From assembly GCF_041260155.1 (NCBI RefSeq), contig NC_091930.1, positions 43,836,465 through 43,900,464 of the forward strand: a DNA stretch of 64,000 nt. The letters run 5' to 3'. The notes below the pieces were generated by a model. It was given only the letters and a program-made list of their open reading frames with translations. It had not been told where the DNA came from and searched no databases. This document shows positions 22,025-33,200 of this stretch, in pieces (positions within the stretch are counted from its first letter, which is position 1; every line of letters begins with the position of its first letter). The stretch is from Ptychodera flava (Eukaryota; Hemichordata; Enteropneusta; Ptychoderidae). The position numbers were made by a program, and so were the translations under genes.

Positions 22025-22460
22025 TAAGGGACCGCCTCAGATTGTCGCACAAGTTCAAGAAACGAAATTCCTTCGTTTAGATCAAAACCCCCTCCCCTGC
22101 CCTAAACGAAAGTTCAAGAGTGCGAAATGTTGATGTCTATCTGAAAGTACGATGTAGCATTTTGATATAACTTCTGAAGGATATGTATCCCCTGACCACA
22201 TTACATCATCAAGTAATTGATCAAATTTGAATACTAACTATAGCATGACACGAACGAGGTGGAAACAGTTACAGCAAAATTTGTTGGTGCAAGTGTGCAG
22301 TTTTTCTTTATTTATACAAGCAATGTAAAAACTTGTGATCACAAACTAGAAGTGCGAAAGTGAAGTTCACTAACTGAATGGAGGTCAAACCTCTCCCCCG
22401 TAAACGAACGAACTTCGCTTTTTGAACTTCCGAGCTGCGGCAATCTGAGACGGTCCCTAA
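22025..22460. mobile_element. PIF/Harbinger-like MITE, 430 bp
   Basis: Ends GGGACCGCCTCAGATTG (22028) and CAATCTGAGACGGTCCC (to 22457) are flanked by TAA at 22025-22027 and 22458-22460. The inner ends also mirror each other loosely (AAGTTCAAGAAACGAA / TTCGCTTTTTGAACTT). The three-base TWA duplication and GGG start suggest PIF/Harbinger. Confidence 0.82.
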
Positions 22461-23807
22461 CTTCAGGTTAAAATTTTACATCGGTGTAAGCTTCAAGGTG
22501 GAAAATTCATTTAAAACGATGTTTAGTTCATCTCTTTCGTCTGTTAATTTATCCCAAACGTAGTGCGCCATCATCATGGCACTACATCTCTCTAGAAACA
22601 CAAACATGTAAGTTGCACAGTTCAACATCAAAATATCAAAACATTGTCGATGACGAGAAAAACGTCATCGTGTCAGGCAGCGACCCTGGAACGGTTCCAG
22701 CTACCTAATCGGGCGTCAGATACGGTTACTGTACTTTCCAATGAGTTCAAGGTTTGTTTGTAGATGTAGAAAAACATCCTGGGCCACAATACCGGATAAT
22801 CGGATCCATTATCAGTGATAATCTTGGGGATGACGTCATGAAAGGTGTTTTCTTACTGATCGTTGGTCGACCTCTAGGTATTTAGATACGGGAACTCGAC
22901 AAGTGAATTTTGGCCAGGCATCCGGGGTCGATGGGATGTCTATTATGTGAAAAATAGACGTTCATGTACCGAAACCGTAGATACACTGAAACAAGAAAGC
23001 GTGGCGAGAATTCGCAGTTTTCAGATCCAGATGTATACCATATTGACATGATTTACTGGAATTCGAGACAGACTGAGACTTTAAATTTTGAAAACGGTTT
23101 TTGAAAAAGAATTCTGAATAGGGAATTAAGCTCCGGTTCGTGTATAACTCTGTCGTTTCAGGTTTTGAATTATTTTCCGCCGCCGACTTCCATTGAATTT
23201 GTTGGTTCGGTCGCTGCATTAAAATCTTGAATATTTCCATATAAGATGAGCTCCGAAAATGACCGTCGGTCACTTGTTAATACAAACGACAATGTCATTT
23301 ATAAAGCCGCTGTTATGACAAGTATAGTGCAAGGTGCTTCAATATGACTTGGCGGAAAATAAAAAAACATTACCCGCAGAGGGAAAAAAATCCTAAGCGT
23401 TTAAACTTAGAGATGAAGGCTTTAATGGATGAAACATGTTTTCTGTTTATCCATTCCAAAGATTGGACCTTTGTGTGCAGCATCAGAAACCCACAGAAGA
23501 ACACGAAGACCATTGTTTTTCTCGGGGATCTTTGGCAGAACACCAAATCCAAGCTTGAGGTAGAATGTGCTTCGGAGATAGCAGGCAGTTAAAGGGGCTA
23601 TACCTTTCTACCTCCATGGGAAGAATATCTAGTCTCTAAAATTTTCATTTTCTTGGTCTACTGCATCTAGAGTTTTTTTTAAAGCTCTTGGAGTAAGAAC
23701 TATTGTCACCGTCTTAGTTTTCAAAATATGGATTGAGGTCATTTAGAATTTCAAATATCGGTAAATGTAGGGTAATTTTCAGCCTCGTTACGCGGTTTTC
23801 CCTGAGT

Positions 23808-23813
23808 TTTATT
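23808..23813 (-). promoter_or_regulatory. Polyadenylation signal of methyltransferase gene A
   Basis: AATAAA on the minus strand, about 145 bases after the stop codon; conserved at the same relative position in copy B. Confidence 0.55.
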
Positions 23814-23957
23814 TTTGATTTTGAAAGGCAATGAGTTTAAAGTTTCATTTAGTTTGAACAACTTGAACTTGAATGTTTGGGCAAACTTTCGAAGTGCATA
23901 CGACTTTAAGTGTTCTGCACCTGCAAAATGGTTGACTTCATATATATGTGGTCAAAT

Positions 23958-26539
23958 TTATATTTTCTTGGCAGTGATTGCCATGGTGAATTCGTAGTCA
24001 ATGTTCTTCCCGGCGTCTGCCGTGCGTCTTCTGAATCGGCAATCCAAGTTGGTGAAGCCCGCCTGCTCAAGGGCCGACTTGATAAAAGTCTCGTCTGCCG
24101 CAAAACCTGCGAATCGCTTGTCACCGACCTGGTAGAATTTCAGCGGTTCACCGATCTGCACGAAGATACCCCCGCTCTTCAGCAGGGTAGCCATGTTCTT
24201 CAAGCACTTGAGGTATTCGTCCTTGCTGTTGCAAGCGGCTTCCAGACAGAAACAAGTCGTCAGGCAGTCGAAGGGGGCGAGCTCAACGTCGCCGAGCGGT
24301 TTGGCTTGGTGAACGTCGCAGAAGAGGACATCTTTGATTTTATCTCGGAGCATGTTTTCACGCTTTTCAACATCACTGTGGGTAAAAATAATACAAAACG
24401 ATAGTGAGACTTTTGAATACATCCACTCAATAACTCACATTTGATTTGTAGGACAGGGGATACCATGCGTTGCCTGTAACCAGAACTTTCAGCTATTTAA
24501 GTAGGGTTTCCTTGCAACGTTTCACTGTGCCGCATTAGGTCGGCAATATGTTTTGGATAGTTCATTTGACGGACACTTTTCTCCATGCTTCTCTAAATAC
24601 TTCCACGTGTCCAACATGTGGAGAATCCCCTATGATCAAACAGGAAGACTTCAATGACTACCTTCCTAAAACAGCCCATTTGTTTGCGAATGGGATAATT
24701 ACAAGGAAGTAATTTTATGTACCTGTGACCTTCCAAGTTGCAGACGTGTTTGATGATAGGCGTCCAGTCGAAGCACCCTGGTTCTTTCGTGACCCATCGC
24801 TTGAGGGCGTTTCTGTTGGCCTCCGTGAAATCGGTGGCGATAATCTCATTAAAGTTGGCGCAGGCTGATAGGAAAGAGTAGATACAAGGACCCGTACCAA
24901 TGTCGATCAAGCGATCGCCGGAAACACCATCTAAGATACGGGATTGCATAGTAAGTGAACAAGGTGACAGAATCAATTTACCGTTGATGAAAATTAAAAC
25001 GTCAGCTGGTGGAAGTGCCTTGTGGAATAAATGTTCGGAGTAGCCAGGTATGGAACCGGGCACCAGCAGTCAGTCTGGGATGTTAAAACTCTGTAGTGAG
25101 GACACATCATTGTCTACAATGGAATGGTTTAGCGCCCGTCTAATTTTACCCCGAGGGGCCGTGTGCTACCAGAAACACATCGCTATTACCCGAGGCCGTA
25201 GGCCGAGGGATATAGCGATGTGTTTCTTGTAACACACGGCCACGAGAGGTAATAGACGAGCGCTAAAATCCGAATAAAGCCCAGGCTATAGGTGTTTTAT
25301 AACACACCACATGCTCATGTTGTATTATTATACAGTTAATAATGTGTTTTGATATTTTGCACCGCAACAGTCCATTGTGACAAGTTTACTGGGCGATGTT
25401 TCCAAAGCGATTTCAGTTGTACGTGGTACCACTTTCTTTCAAAAAATATTCTAAGCATACCTAGCGACATCCTTAGTTGCACTTTAATCTTTTCCGTCGG
25501 TGAGCTGTTCAAGTTCTTACGCTGTTTTAATGTTGTAAAATGTCGGAAAATCTGCTTTAGAGAATGTGTTGTCACCTATCCTGGACGCACATCACGTTCT
25601 AGTCACCCGCCATTGTTGCAAACCTGCTGACGACACTACGGTCACGTGACCGGGCACTTTTCAAAATTTGGTCAGACCTATTTCCCTATAGCGAAATAGT
25701 CTTTCAAAAAAAATACCCTCTGACGTCACTTTTGCCGATCCGGTGGGGACTAGACGTATCTATTTTCTTGTCACGTGACGTATTCTGGCGAATCGCGACA
25801 CAGAATGAGCATGTGGCCTGTTATAAATATTTCTATTGGTAGAAAAGCTCCAAACATTAGAACAGTTATTGATGTGTGGTGAGATGGAACAGTAATAGAA
25901 TAGCTTGAGTGAGTGGAGAGGAAGAAATGTTTGGATGCGTGCCAAAGAAAACAATTTGGAATGTATTTTGCTTTCAATGTTTGAAATGTGTTCACACCAG
26001 TCTAGGTTATTAGACTTGGTGACCCCGTAATAACCTCTCTGATGAGACGCGGTCAATAGTTTTACCACTCAAAGTGAGGTTGAAGTTTTCACTGCCAGTA
26101 TGCCGTGTCAATGTGTCAATGCTAATTTCATCCTAGACCCTAGAGAAACTACGCACATTGTTTCATTTGTCGTTGAAGCTCTTAACAGTGTGTGAAAATA
26201 AAGATTTGAACATGTCATGTCTGATGCTCATGGGCCTGGCGTGCAACAGCAATGGTAAATTATTGGTAATTTATCCAGCATCTATGATAATTAACTGTAT
26301 ACCGTATTATTTACATTGCGGTGGAAATCACAGCACTGGTGCATACATTCAGATGAGCGTTACATAGAATATCAGATCTTACCTTCGTAAAATACTCGAT
26401 GTAAACTCTGAAAAATGAATGGGTTGACACCTTCCTCTTCCTCTGTCGGTCCTTCAGCTGACCCATAGTAATGATTGAGATAACTTTCAGGGTTGAAGTG
26501 GTCGTGGTAGTCGCTACCGCTGTACACTATAGACTCCAT
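23958..26539 (-). CDS. NNMT-like: NNMT/PNMT/INMT-family SAM-dependent methyltransferase, copy A
   Basis: Three exons on the minus strand: 26383-26539, 24723-24930 and 23958-24375, joined by GT..AG introns in phases 1 and 2, for 260 residues (human NNMT is 264). Exon 1 has YHDHFNPESYLNHYY, the SAM-contacting N-terminus. Exon 2 has motif I DIGTGPCIYSFLSA and the acidic ATDFTEAN, and exon 3 has LFCDVHQAKPLG. These match SAM-binding positions of the family. The human NNMT nicotinamide-binding Asp (VIMDALK) aligns with Gly in VQIGEPLK, so the methyl acceptor is probably not nicotinamide. It is a cytosolic soluble enzyme by family. Intron 1 contains a LINE fragment and a palindrome. The start is the first in-frame ATG, in the usual family position. 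Confidence 0.92.
25128..25267. repeat. Palindromic MITE, 140 bp, in intron 1 of copy A
   Basis: TTTAGCGCCCGTCTAATTTT is mirrored by AATAGACGAGCGCTAAAA. The inner arms are GGCCGTGTGCTACCAGAAAC and GTTTCTTGTAACACACGGCC, with a central GAGGCCGTAGGCC. Copy B lacks it at the equivalent point (near 31985), so it inserted after the duplication or was lost from B. Confidence 0.82.
25828..26200 (-). mobile_element. CR1/L2-like LINE fragment in intron 1 of copy A
   Basis: On the minus strand frames read RVSSERLLGVT-like and NNLDWCEHISNIESKIHSKL followed by LPLHSLKLFYYCSISPHINN, the RT thumb-side region of LINEs. The same insertion occurs at the matching place in copy B (33364-34300), so it predates the duplication. 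The 3' part is missing here. Confidence 0.82.
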
Positions 26540-26935
26540 CGTTGAATTCGAACCGATCCCTTATCTGTGGCCTGGATGACTGCCAGTCGCACCTGATGCT
26601 TACTGTAGCGCGTCAAAGCAGCGTCTATTTATTGAGAATGTATTATGAATGACGATTAAATATGCAAATAAGGTAAATTGTGACGCGTTATCAATTATGA
26701 ATATTCATATCTCCCTCGTTACACACGCTACAACCTGTCGGTCTCGAGACAGGCACAGAATGAATGGGGGTCCTTCAACTTCATCTAGGGTCATCGACTC
26801 AATGACAGACACGGTGGTCAAATGACCCGGTTGAGCTGACACGCTTTCTGGGTTAACAAACCAGATAAGAGCAAACAATACGGTCAGGCACCTAGCAGCA
26901 ACTGTGCCGATGGTTTATCCCCACAACAATACAAC

Positions 26936-27900
26936 GGTTTACTATATCTTTTGTGCCACAAGAGAGATTTATCTGTAACCTTGAAAACATATGCTCTTCA
27001 AATTTTGCGTTATCATCTTGTGACAAAATATCCCCAACGAGTGTGAGAAATCTGATCCCAGGTCCTTGGTGTGTGAGATTCTTTTTCTCATATGACCACA
27101 AAATGCTTAAAATTCACAATGGACACTTACAACATTATCCAAAATCGTGACAGCTGTGTCGTCTGCCACTGTACTCTGACCTGCTTACTATGTAGTTCCG
27201 GTCCGTGTGTTACTCATCGTGCCGTTGGGTAACGTTTTGCGCGTGGACGAAACAGGCTGTTTATCATCCGATCAGAGTTCGTGTAATATTTACTGTACAG
27301 TGTGAGACAATCTGAGAGTGTGAGATCGATTTTTCGCACACCGTCGATCCTATACTCCCAGCGGCCAGGAATGTGAGAACATGAATTCTCAGCAAACACA
27401 TGCATTTTTTTTTCAGCGTCTAAGAATCATACCATTAATATTGTACGACTGGTTGACTTTCTCTTTCAACCAAAGGGAAAAGTTCCTGTGACTTGTATTG
27501 GCAAAGCTACACGCGGCGAGCGATTTTTACGAATAAGCAAATCTCCAACTGGTTACATTGCTACTGATAACATCGGCTTCGTTCACAAATAATGGCGAGG
27601 AAGGGCTGGAGGAATCGTTATTGAAATCTTATTTTTTCAACATCCCCTCAATACCCTAAAAAAAACATTTCAAAATCCCCATCTATGTGATCAAAATTTT
27701 TCATGTCTGCCAAATTATCATCTATAAGGATGTATGCGCACAAAAGAAAATAAACATGATTTGCGCAGTTTTACTTGCAGATGTTCGACACAACCTTTTT
27801 TGATGAACACATAAATATTCTCTTTTTGTTATACAAATATTGTCAGCAGTTTGCAGAGCCATATCTATGGAAAGCCGTTGCTGCCTTCCTAGGTTTATTT
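26936..27900. other. Gene-free spacer
   Basis: No gene is supported. Around 27400-27590 there is weak similarity to 35500-35680, possibly an older extension of the duplication. Confidence 0.45.
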
Positions 27901-27904
27901 TCTG

Positions 27905-28395
27905 TATTTGATGAGATGACAGCAATATATGATTTAGTAATGCCTTTAAATGATTAGGTCATACCAATATATGATTAGGTGACGCCTTGATATTATGAGG
28001 TGGTGACAATATATCATTAGGTACTGTTAATATATAATTAGGTGACATCAATATATCATTTAGTAATGCCTTTATATGATTAGGTCGTATCATCATATGA
28101 TTAGGTGATGCCTTTATATTATAAAGTGGTATCAATATATCAATATATGATTAGGTGACGCCTTGATATTATGAGGTGGTGACAATATCATTAGGTACTG
28201 TTAATATATAATGAGGTGACATCAATATATGATTTAGTAATGCCTTTACATGATTAGGTCGTGTCAATATATGATTAGGTGACGCCTTTACATTATAAGG
28301 TGGTGTCAATATATCATTAGGTGCCATTAATATATAATTGGAAGACATCAATGTATCATTTAGTAATGCCTTTATATGACCTAATTATATCACCT
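27905..28395. repeat. Degenerate minisatellite of ATTAGGT-containing units
   Basis: Units of roughly 22-27 bp built on ATATATNATTAGGTG recur throughout. They are organised into a higher-order block of about 130-170 bp, seen from TTTAGTAATGCCTTTA at about 27931, 28060, 28233 and 28360. On the minus strand it translates into a pseudo-repetitive peptide (NHILTRPNHV-like), which is a consequence of the period and not evidence of a gene. Confidence 0.85.
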
Positions 28396-28689
28396 AATAA
28401 TATATTAAAAAAAAATTGTTCATCAAGATACATAAAGCACCAAAAATTAAAAAAAAAGAAAAAAAAGAAATTAGTTAATAAAGGGAAAGCAACTCCACAC
28501 ATCGTTCATATATTGGTGATTTGCGTTTAATGTATAGTAGTGTGTATTTTTATTTCACTGTCTTGTGTATAGAACAGATTAGGCACGGCAATTTCACATC
28601 TAATTTGTATTTCACATATTTTCCGATCTTTCACATTTAGATATTAAATTGAAGCTATACACAATGGAAAAAAAAAATCCCAGAAAGTA

Positions 28690-29200
28690 TTATTTTATTT
28701 ATTTATTTATTCAGCTTTGTCATGAAGTCAGGATGAGTCGCACAGGTGACTGACACCTATAAAAAAGCAACCCTCCACAAAAGAACATATTTTACAAGTT
28801 ACACATACAAATTAAAAACAGAAAAGACAAACGATTTAAGATAAATTCAAAAATATAACAATAATAAAAATATGTGAAAAATTTCAAAACAGAACAAAAC
28901 AAAACAGATAAATTAACAGAGACGGCAACTTTTACAGTGGCACTTTCCCACCCAAGCACAAGTGTTATCAGGATAAAATTTATTGTTTAAGAGACCAGTG
29001 TAATGTTTTAATAAAATAGACTTGTATGACCTAACACTTGTTGAAGATTTGCCATGAAAGGGCATTACACTACATGAGTAAAAAGCTCTATTAAAAAACG
29101 AATGACGAAAACATTCAGTTTTAAAAAGTGGCATCTTCATGGAAGTATCATCAGGGGATTGGAATGTGACAAACTGGCTTAAATTTAAATCATACATACC
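28690..29200 (-). mobile_element. 5'-truncated LINE (CR1/L2-like), 3' end
   Basis: On the minus strand the C-terminus of ORF2 is open: TECFRHSFFNRAFYSCSVMP, then SYKSILLKHY and DNTCAWVGKCHCKSCR. This Cys-rich ending is typical of CR1/L2-type LINEs. A 3' UTR of about 200 bp ends in an AAAT repeat (28692-28712 as ATTT on the plus strand). Its truncated 5' end abuts the left border of segmental copy B at about 29200. Confidence 0.85.
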
Positions 29201-30119
29201 AACCGGGGTCGATGGGATGTCTGTTATGTTAAAAATAGACGTTTATGTATCGAAACCGTAGATATACTGAAACAAGAAACCGTGGCGAGAATTCGCAGTT
29301 TTCAGATCAAGATGTATACCATATTAACATGATTTACTGGGATTCGAGACAGAGACTTTAAATTTTGAAAACGGTTTTTGGAAAAGAATTCTGAATAGGG
29401 AATTATGTTCCGGTGCCGGTATAACTCTGTCGTTTTAGGTTTTGAATTATTTTCCGCCGCCGACTTCCATTGAATTTGTTGGTTCGATCGCTTCATTAAA
29501 ATCTTGAATATTTCCATATAAGATGAGCTCCGAAAATGACCGTCAGTCACTTGTTAATACAAGGTTAACGACAATGTCATTTATAAAGCTACTGTCATGA
29601 CAAGTATAGTACAAGGTGCTTCAATATGACTTGGCGGTAAATGTACAAACATTACCTGCAGAGGAAAAAAATCCGAACTGTTTGAATTTAGAGATGGAGG
29701 CTTCAATGGATGAAACATATTGTCTGTTTATCCATTGCAAAGATTGGACTCGTTGTGTACAGCACCATAGACCTCACGCAAGAACACGAAGACCATCGTT
29801 TTTTCTCGGGGATCTTTGGTAGAAAACCAAATCCAAGCTTGAGGTAGAATGTACCTCGGGGACTGCAGGGAGGTAAAACGGCTCTCCCTTTCTACATCCA
29901 TTGGGACATCTATCAAGATTCTAAATTTTTTACAACCGTTTTCTGGGCCTACCGCATCTGTAGTCTTATTATAAAGCTCTTGGAGTGCGAACCATTTTCA
30001 CCGTCTTCAAGTTAGTTTTTAACATATGGAATGAGGTAATTTAGAATATCAAAATTGGTAAATTTAGGGTAATCAGTTTTTGTGCCCTGTTACGAAATCG
30101 TGCACGGTGATCCTTGAGT

Positions 30120-30125
30120 TTTATT
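30120..30125 (-). promoter_or_regulatory. Polyadenylation signal of methyltransferase gene B
   Basis: AATAAA on the minus strand about 137 bases past the stop codon, in the same flank context as copy A. Confidence 0.55.
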
Positions 30126-30261
30126 TTTGATTTCGGAGGCAATGGGTTAAAGTTTCATTTAGTTTGAACAACTTGAATGTTTGGGCAAACTTTCGAAGTG
30201 CATACGACTTTAAGTGTTCTGCACCTGCAAAATGGTTGACTTCACATATATGTGGTCAAAT

Positions 30262-33200
30262 TTATATTTTCTTGGCAGTGATTGCCATGGTGAATTCGTA
30301 GTCAATGTTCTTTCCGGCGTCTGCCGTGCGTCTTCGGAATCGGCAATCCAAATCGGTGAAGCCCGCCTGCTCAAGGGCCGACTTGATGAAGGTCTCGTCT
30401 GCCGCAAAACCTGCGAATCGCTTGTCACCAACCTGGTAGAATTTCAGCGGTTCTCCGATCTGCACGAAGGTGCCCCCGCTCTTCAGCAGGGTAGCCATGT
30501 TCTTCAAGCACTTGAGGTATTCGTCTTTGTTGTTGCAAGCGGCTTCCAGACAGAAACAAGTCGTCAGGCAGTCGAAGGGAGCGAGCTCAACATCGCCGAG
30601 CGGTTTGGCTTGGTGAACGTCGCAGAAAAGGACATCTTTGATTTTATCACGGAGCATGTTCTCACGCTTTTCAACATCACTGTGGGTAAAAAAAACCACA
30701 AAATAGACTATTGAACACATCCACTCATTGCCTCACATTTGATTTTATAGGGCAGGTGATTCTATATGTTGTTTGTAACGGGAACTTTCAACTATTTGAG
30801 GGGCGCTGCACCCAACACAGCGTATTTTGCTAAAAATTCACTTTTTGGCAAATATTCATGCAATTTTTATTAATTTGTTAACCAAGACTAAAATATTGGT
30901 TGGGTTCACCTTTTAACTTGTCAAGCAGTCTCATCTCTGGCTGGGTCAAATTTTCTGAAATTTTCACACTATGTTCTTTAAATGCTATATAAAAAAACGA
31001 TATTATGTTTTGCAATAAATTTCTTATATTTTTGAATAAGAGGCATTTTAATTTTGCTAATCATGATTTTAACCATTTTTTGAGTGTCAGTCTTTCGACC
31101 CTTGCCATTTTAGAATGAGAATATATAATGCAAAATAAAATAGTTTTTTTTTTCATACATATACTCTTCTTTCAAGTGAAATATTACATTTTAGAAAATA
31201 GCGTCAAGTTTTTGACTTAAATTAATTTTGATCATTAATACACATACTTCATCCTTCGAGTGAACTACTACTAACATACAAAACTTTAGAGTCTCTGCTT
31301 TTTGAAAATATATAGTTTGAGGGGGTTTGCTTGTCATCTTTGATGAGAAATATTGCTTTGAAAAAAACCGTGTTGGCAACATGCAGCTCCTAGTTCTCAT
31401 GACGGATACTTTCCTTATGTTTCTCTAAATACTTCCACATCTCCGACATATGGAGAATCCCCTATGATCAAACTGGAAGACTCCATTGACTACCTTCCGA
31501 AACAGCTCATTCGCTTGCAAATGGAAATAATTACAAGGAAGTATTTTTTTCATGTACCTGTGACCTTCCAAATTGCAGACGTGTTTGATGATAGGTGTCC
31601 AGTCGAAGCACCCTGGTTCTTTCTTGACCCATCGCTTGAGGGCGTTCCTGTTGGCCTCCGTGAAATCGGTGGCGATAATTTCGTTGAAGTTTGGACAGGC
31701 CGATAGGAAGGAGTAGATACAAGGACCCGTACCAATGTCGATCAAGCGATCGCCGGAAACACCATCTAGATAAAAGATACGATTTCATATGAAGTAAAGA
31801 AGGTGAAAGAATCAATTTACCGTTAATGAAAATTAAAACGTCAACGTGTGGCAGTGCCTTGTGGATGGAGGCCGTGACGTCAATAAATGTTCAGAGTAGG
31901 CCGGTAATGAATCGGGCACCAGCAGTCAGTCTGGGATGTTCAAACTCTGTAGTGAGGACACATCATTGTCTACAATGGAATACATTAGCGGTGGTTCTAA
32001 AAGTAGCGGCGCTCAAGGTGTACAATAGAATACTTGTATCCCATATGACTCTGAAAACCTCATTACTAACAAATTAAGTTGTTTTTGTTGATACGTCACA
32101 CCTTGCGTCTAACGGCAAAGCGCTAACCTGCCATGACTAATATGAAAAGTGCCAGGGTGGATCGATTTCCTTTTAAAGGAGCAAGATATTTCTCGTTCAA
32201 CATTGCGTGACATGTCAGCAATATTCTACATGTACGTAGACTGTACAAACGCGTCGCGCTTCCAGTGTCTATCATGCTAATTATTAGGAGACATAAACTA
32301 TTGACCCTTTGAGTGCTGTAATGCTTCCCACCAAAATTTTAATGCAACATTTTACCAATTTTTCTCTATTTGTTTTTGATAATTTTGGACCAAGCAGACA
32401 TCATATTTCATTACCTACTGTTTTTCAACAAAAGTTTGGCAAAATTCTGAAAAAAAATGACTGGGGTAAATTTTATAAAGGTGACAGACATTAATTTTGG
32501 CGCTCAAGGGTTAAAATAAAAAGGCATTAGAATAAGCGAAAGCAATTGAAGTCTATAGACATGACCCAACTTTATCTCTCCGCGTGAACTCTGCAAGAAT
32601 TGTTCAATGACGTCACACGTCCAATGTCGCAGTAGCTATAAGGGAATGGCTTTCAGTAACCTTCTTCCTCCGGCAAAAGTGGCACCGAAATCTGTTTTTG
32701 ACACCAAGATGAGATACCCGACGTGTAAAAGTGTACAATTTATAAACCGTCATCAGCGATGCATAGTGTGCTTCATGAGCTCTACAGCGTTTGGAAGGGT
32801 AGCAGTCAGAAAATTTGTAATAACTTAGCTAGGTTATTGTACCGATTTTCGTAAGGGTGGTGATTTGGCCGAGCGTTTTGACTGTGATGTCTTCGCTAGC
32901 TGACATGGTTGCAGTGCGTTGTGAGTTCCAAAGCATCCCGACCGGTCGAAAAATTACCGGATTTGCCATAGAAATTGATTTCATGATGACAAAAAGCAAC
33001 TTTTTCTGGTTGTATGTATTCGCTAAAACACGCTATGGCAAACTGAATGTCAGCCTGTCTTTCCGTATGTTTATTAGGCTATAGCAATACTATGGAGGTT
33101 GAATATGGGCCCTGTGTTATAGCGTATAGTTTAATATATACAGAACTAACGTGACACAGAACAGCCAAGCGGGCTGTTCTATCGACTGTTGTTTTTTTGT

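Larger units (their letters stand above)
22921..26935. repeat. Segmental duplication, copy A
   Basis: Homologous to 29205-35035. Matching landmarks include CCGGGGTCGATGGGATGTCT at the left edge, the 3' flank of the methyltransferase gene, all three exons, part of a LINE in intron 1, and GAATATTCATATC ... TTTATCCCCACA at the right edge. Copy A is shorter because copy B carries additional sequence in both introns. Weaker similarity may extend to about 27400-27590 (versus 35500-35680). Confidence 0.88.

Noticed and set aside
24260-24904. Plus- and minus-strand shadow frames over methyltransferase exons (also 30210-30714, 31531-31735, 40433-40801)
   Set aside because: They overlap well-supported exons in other frames and show no family signature.
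28169-28351. Repeat peptide NHILTRPN on the minus strand
   Set aside because: It follows from the minisatellite period; no start context, splice sites or non-repeat extension.
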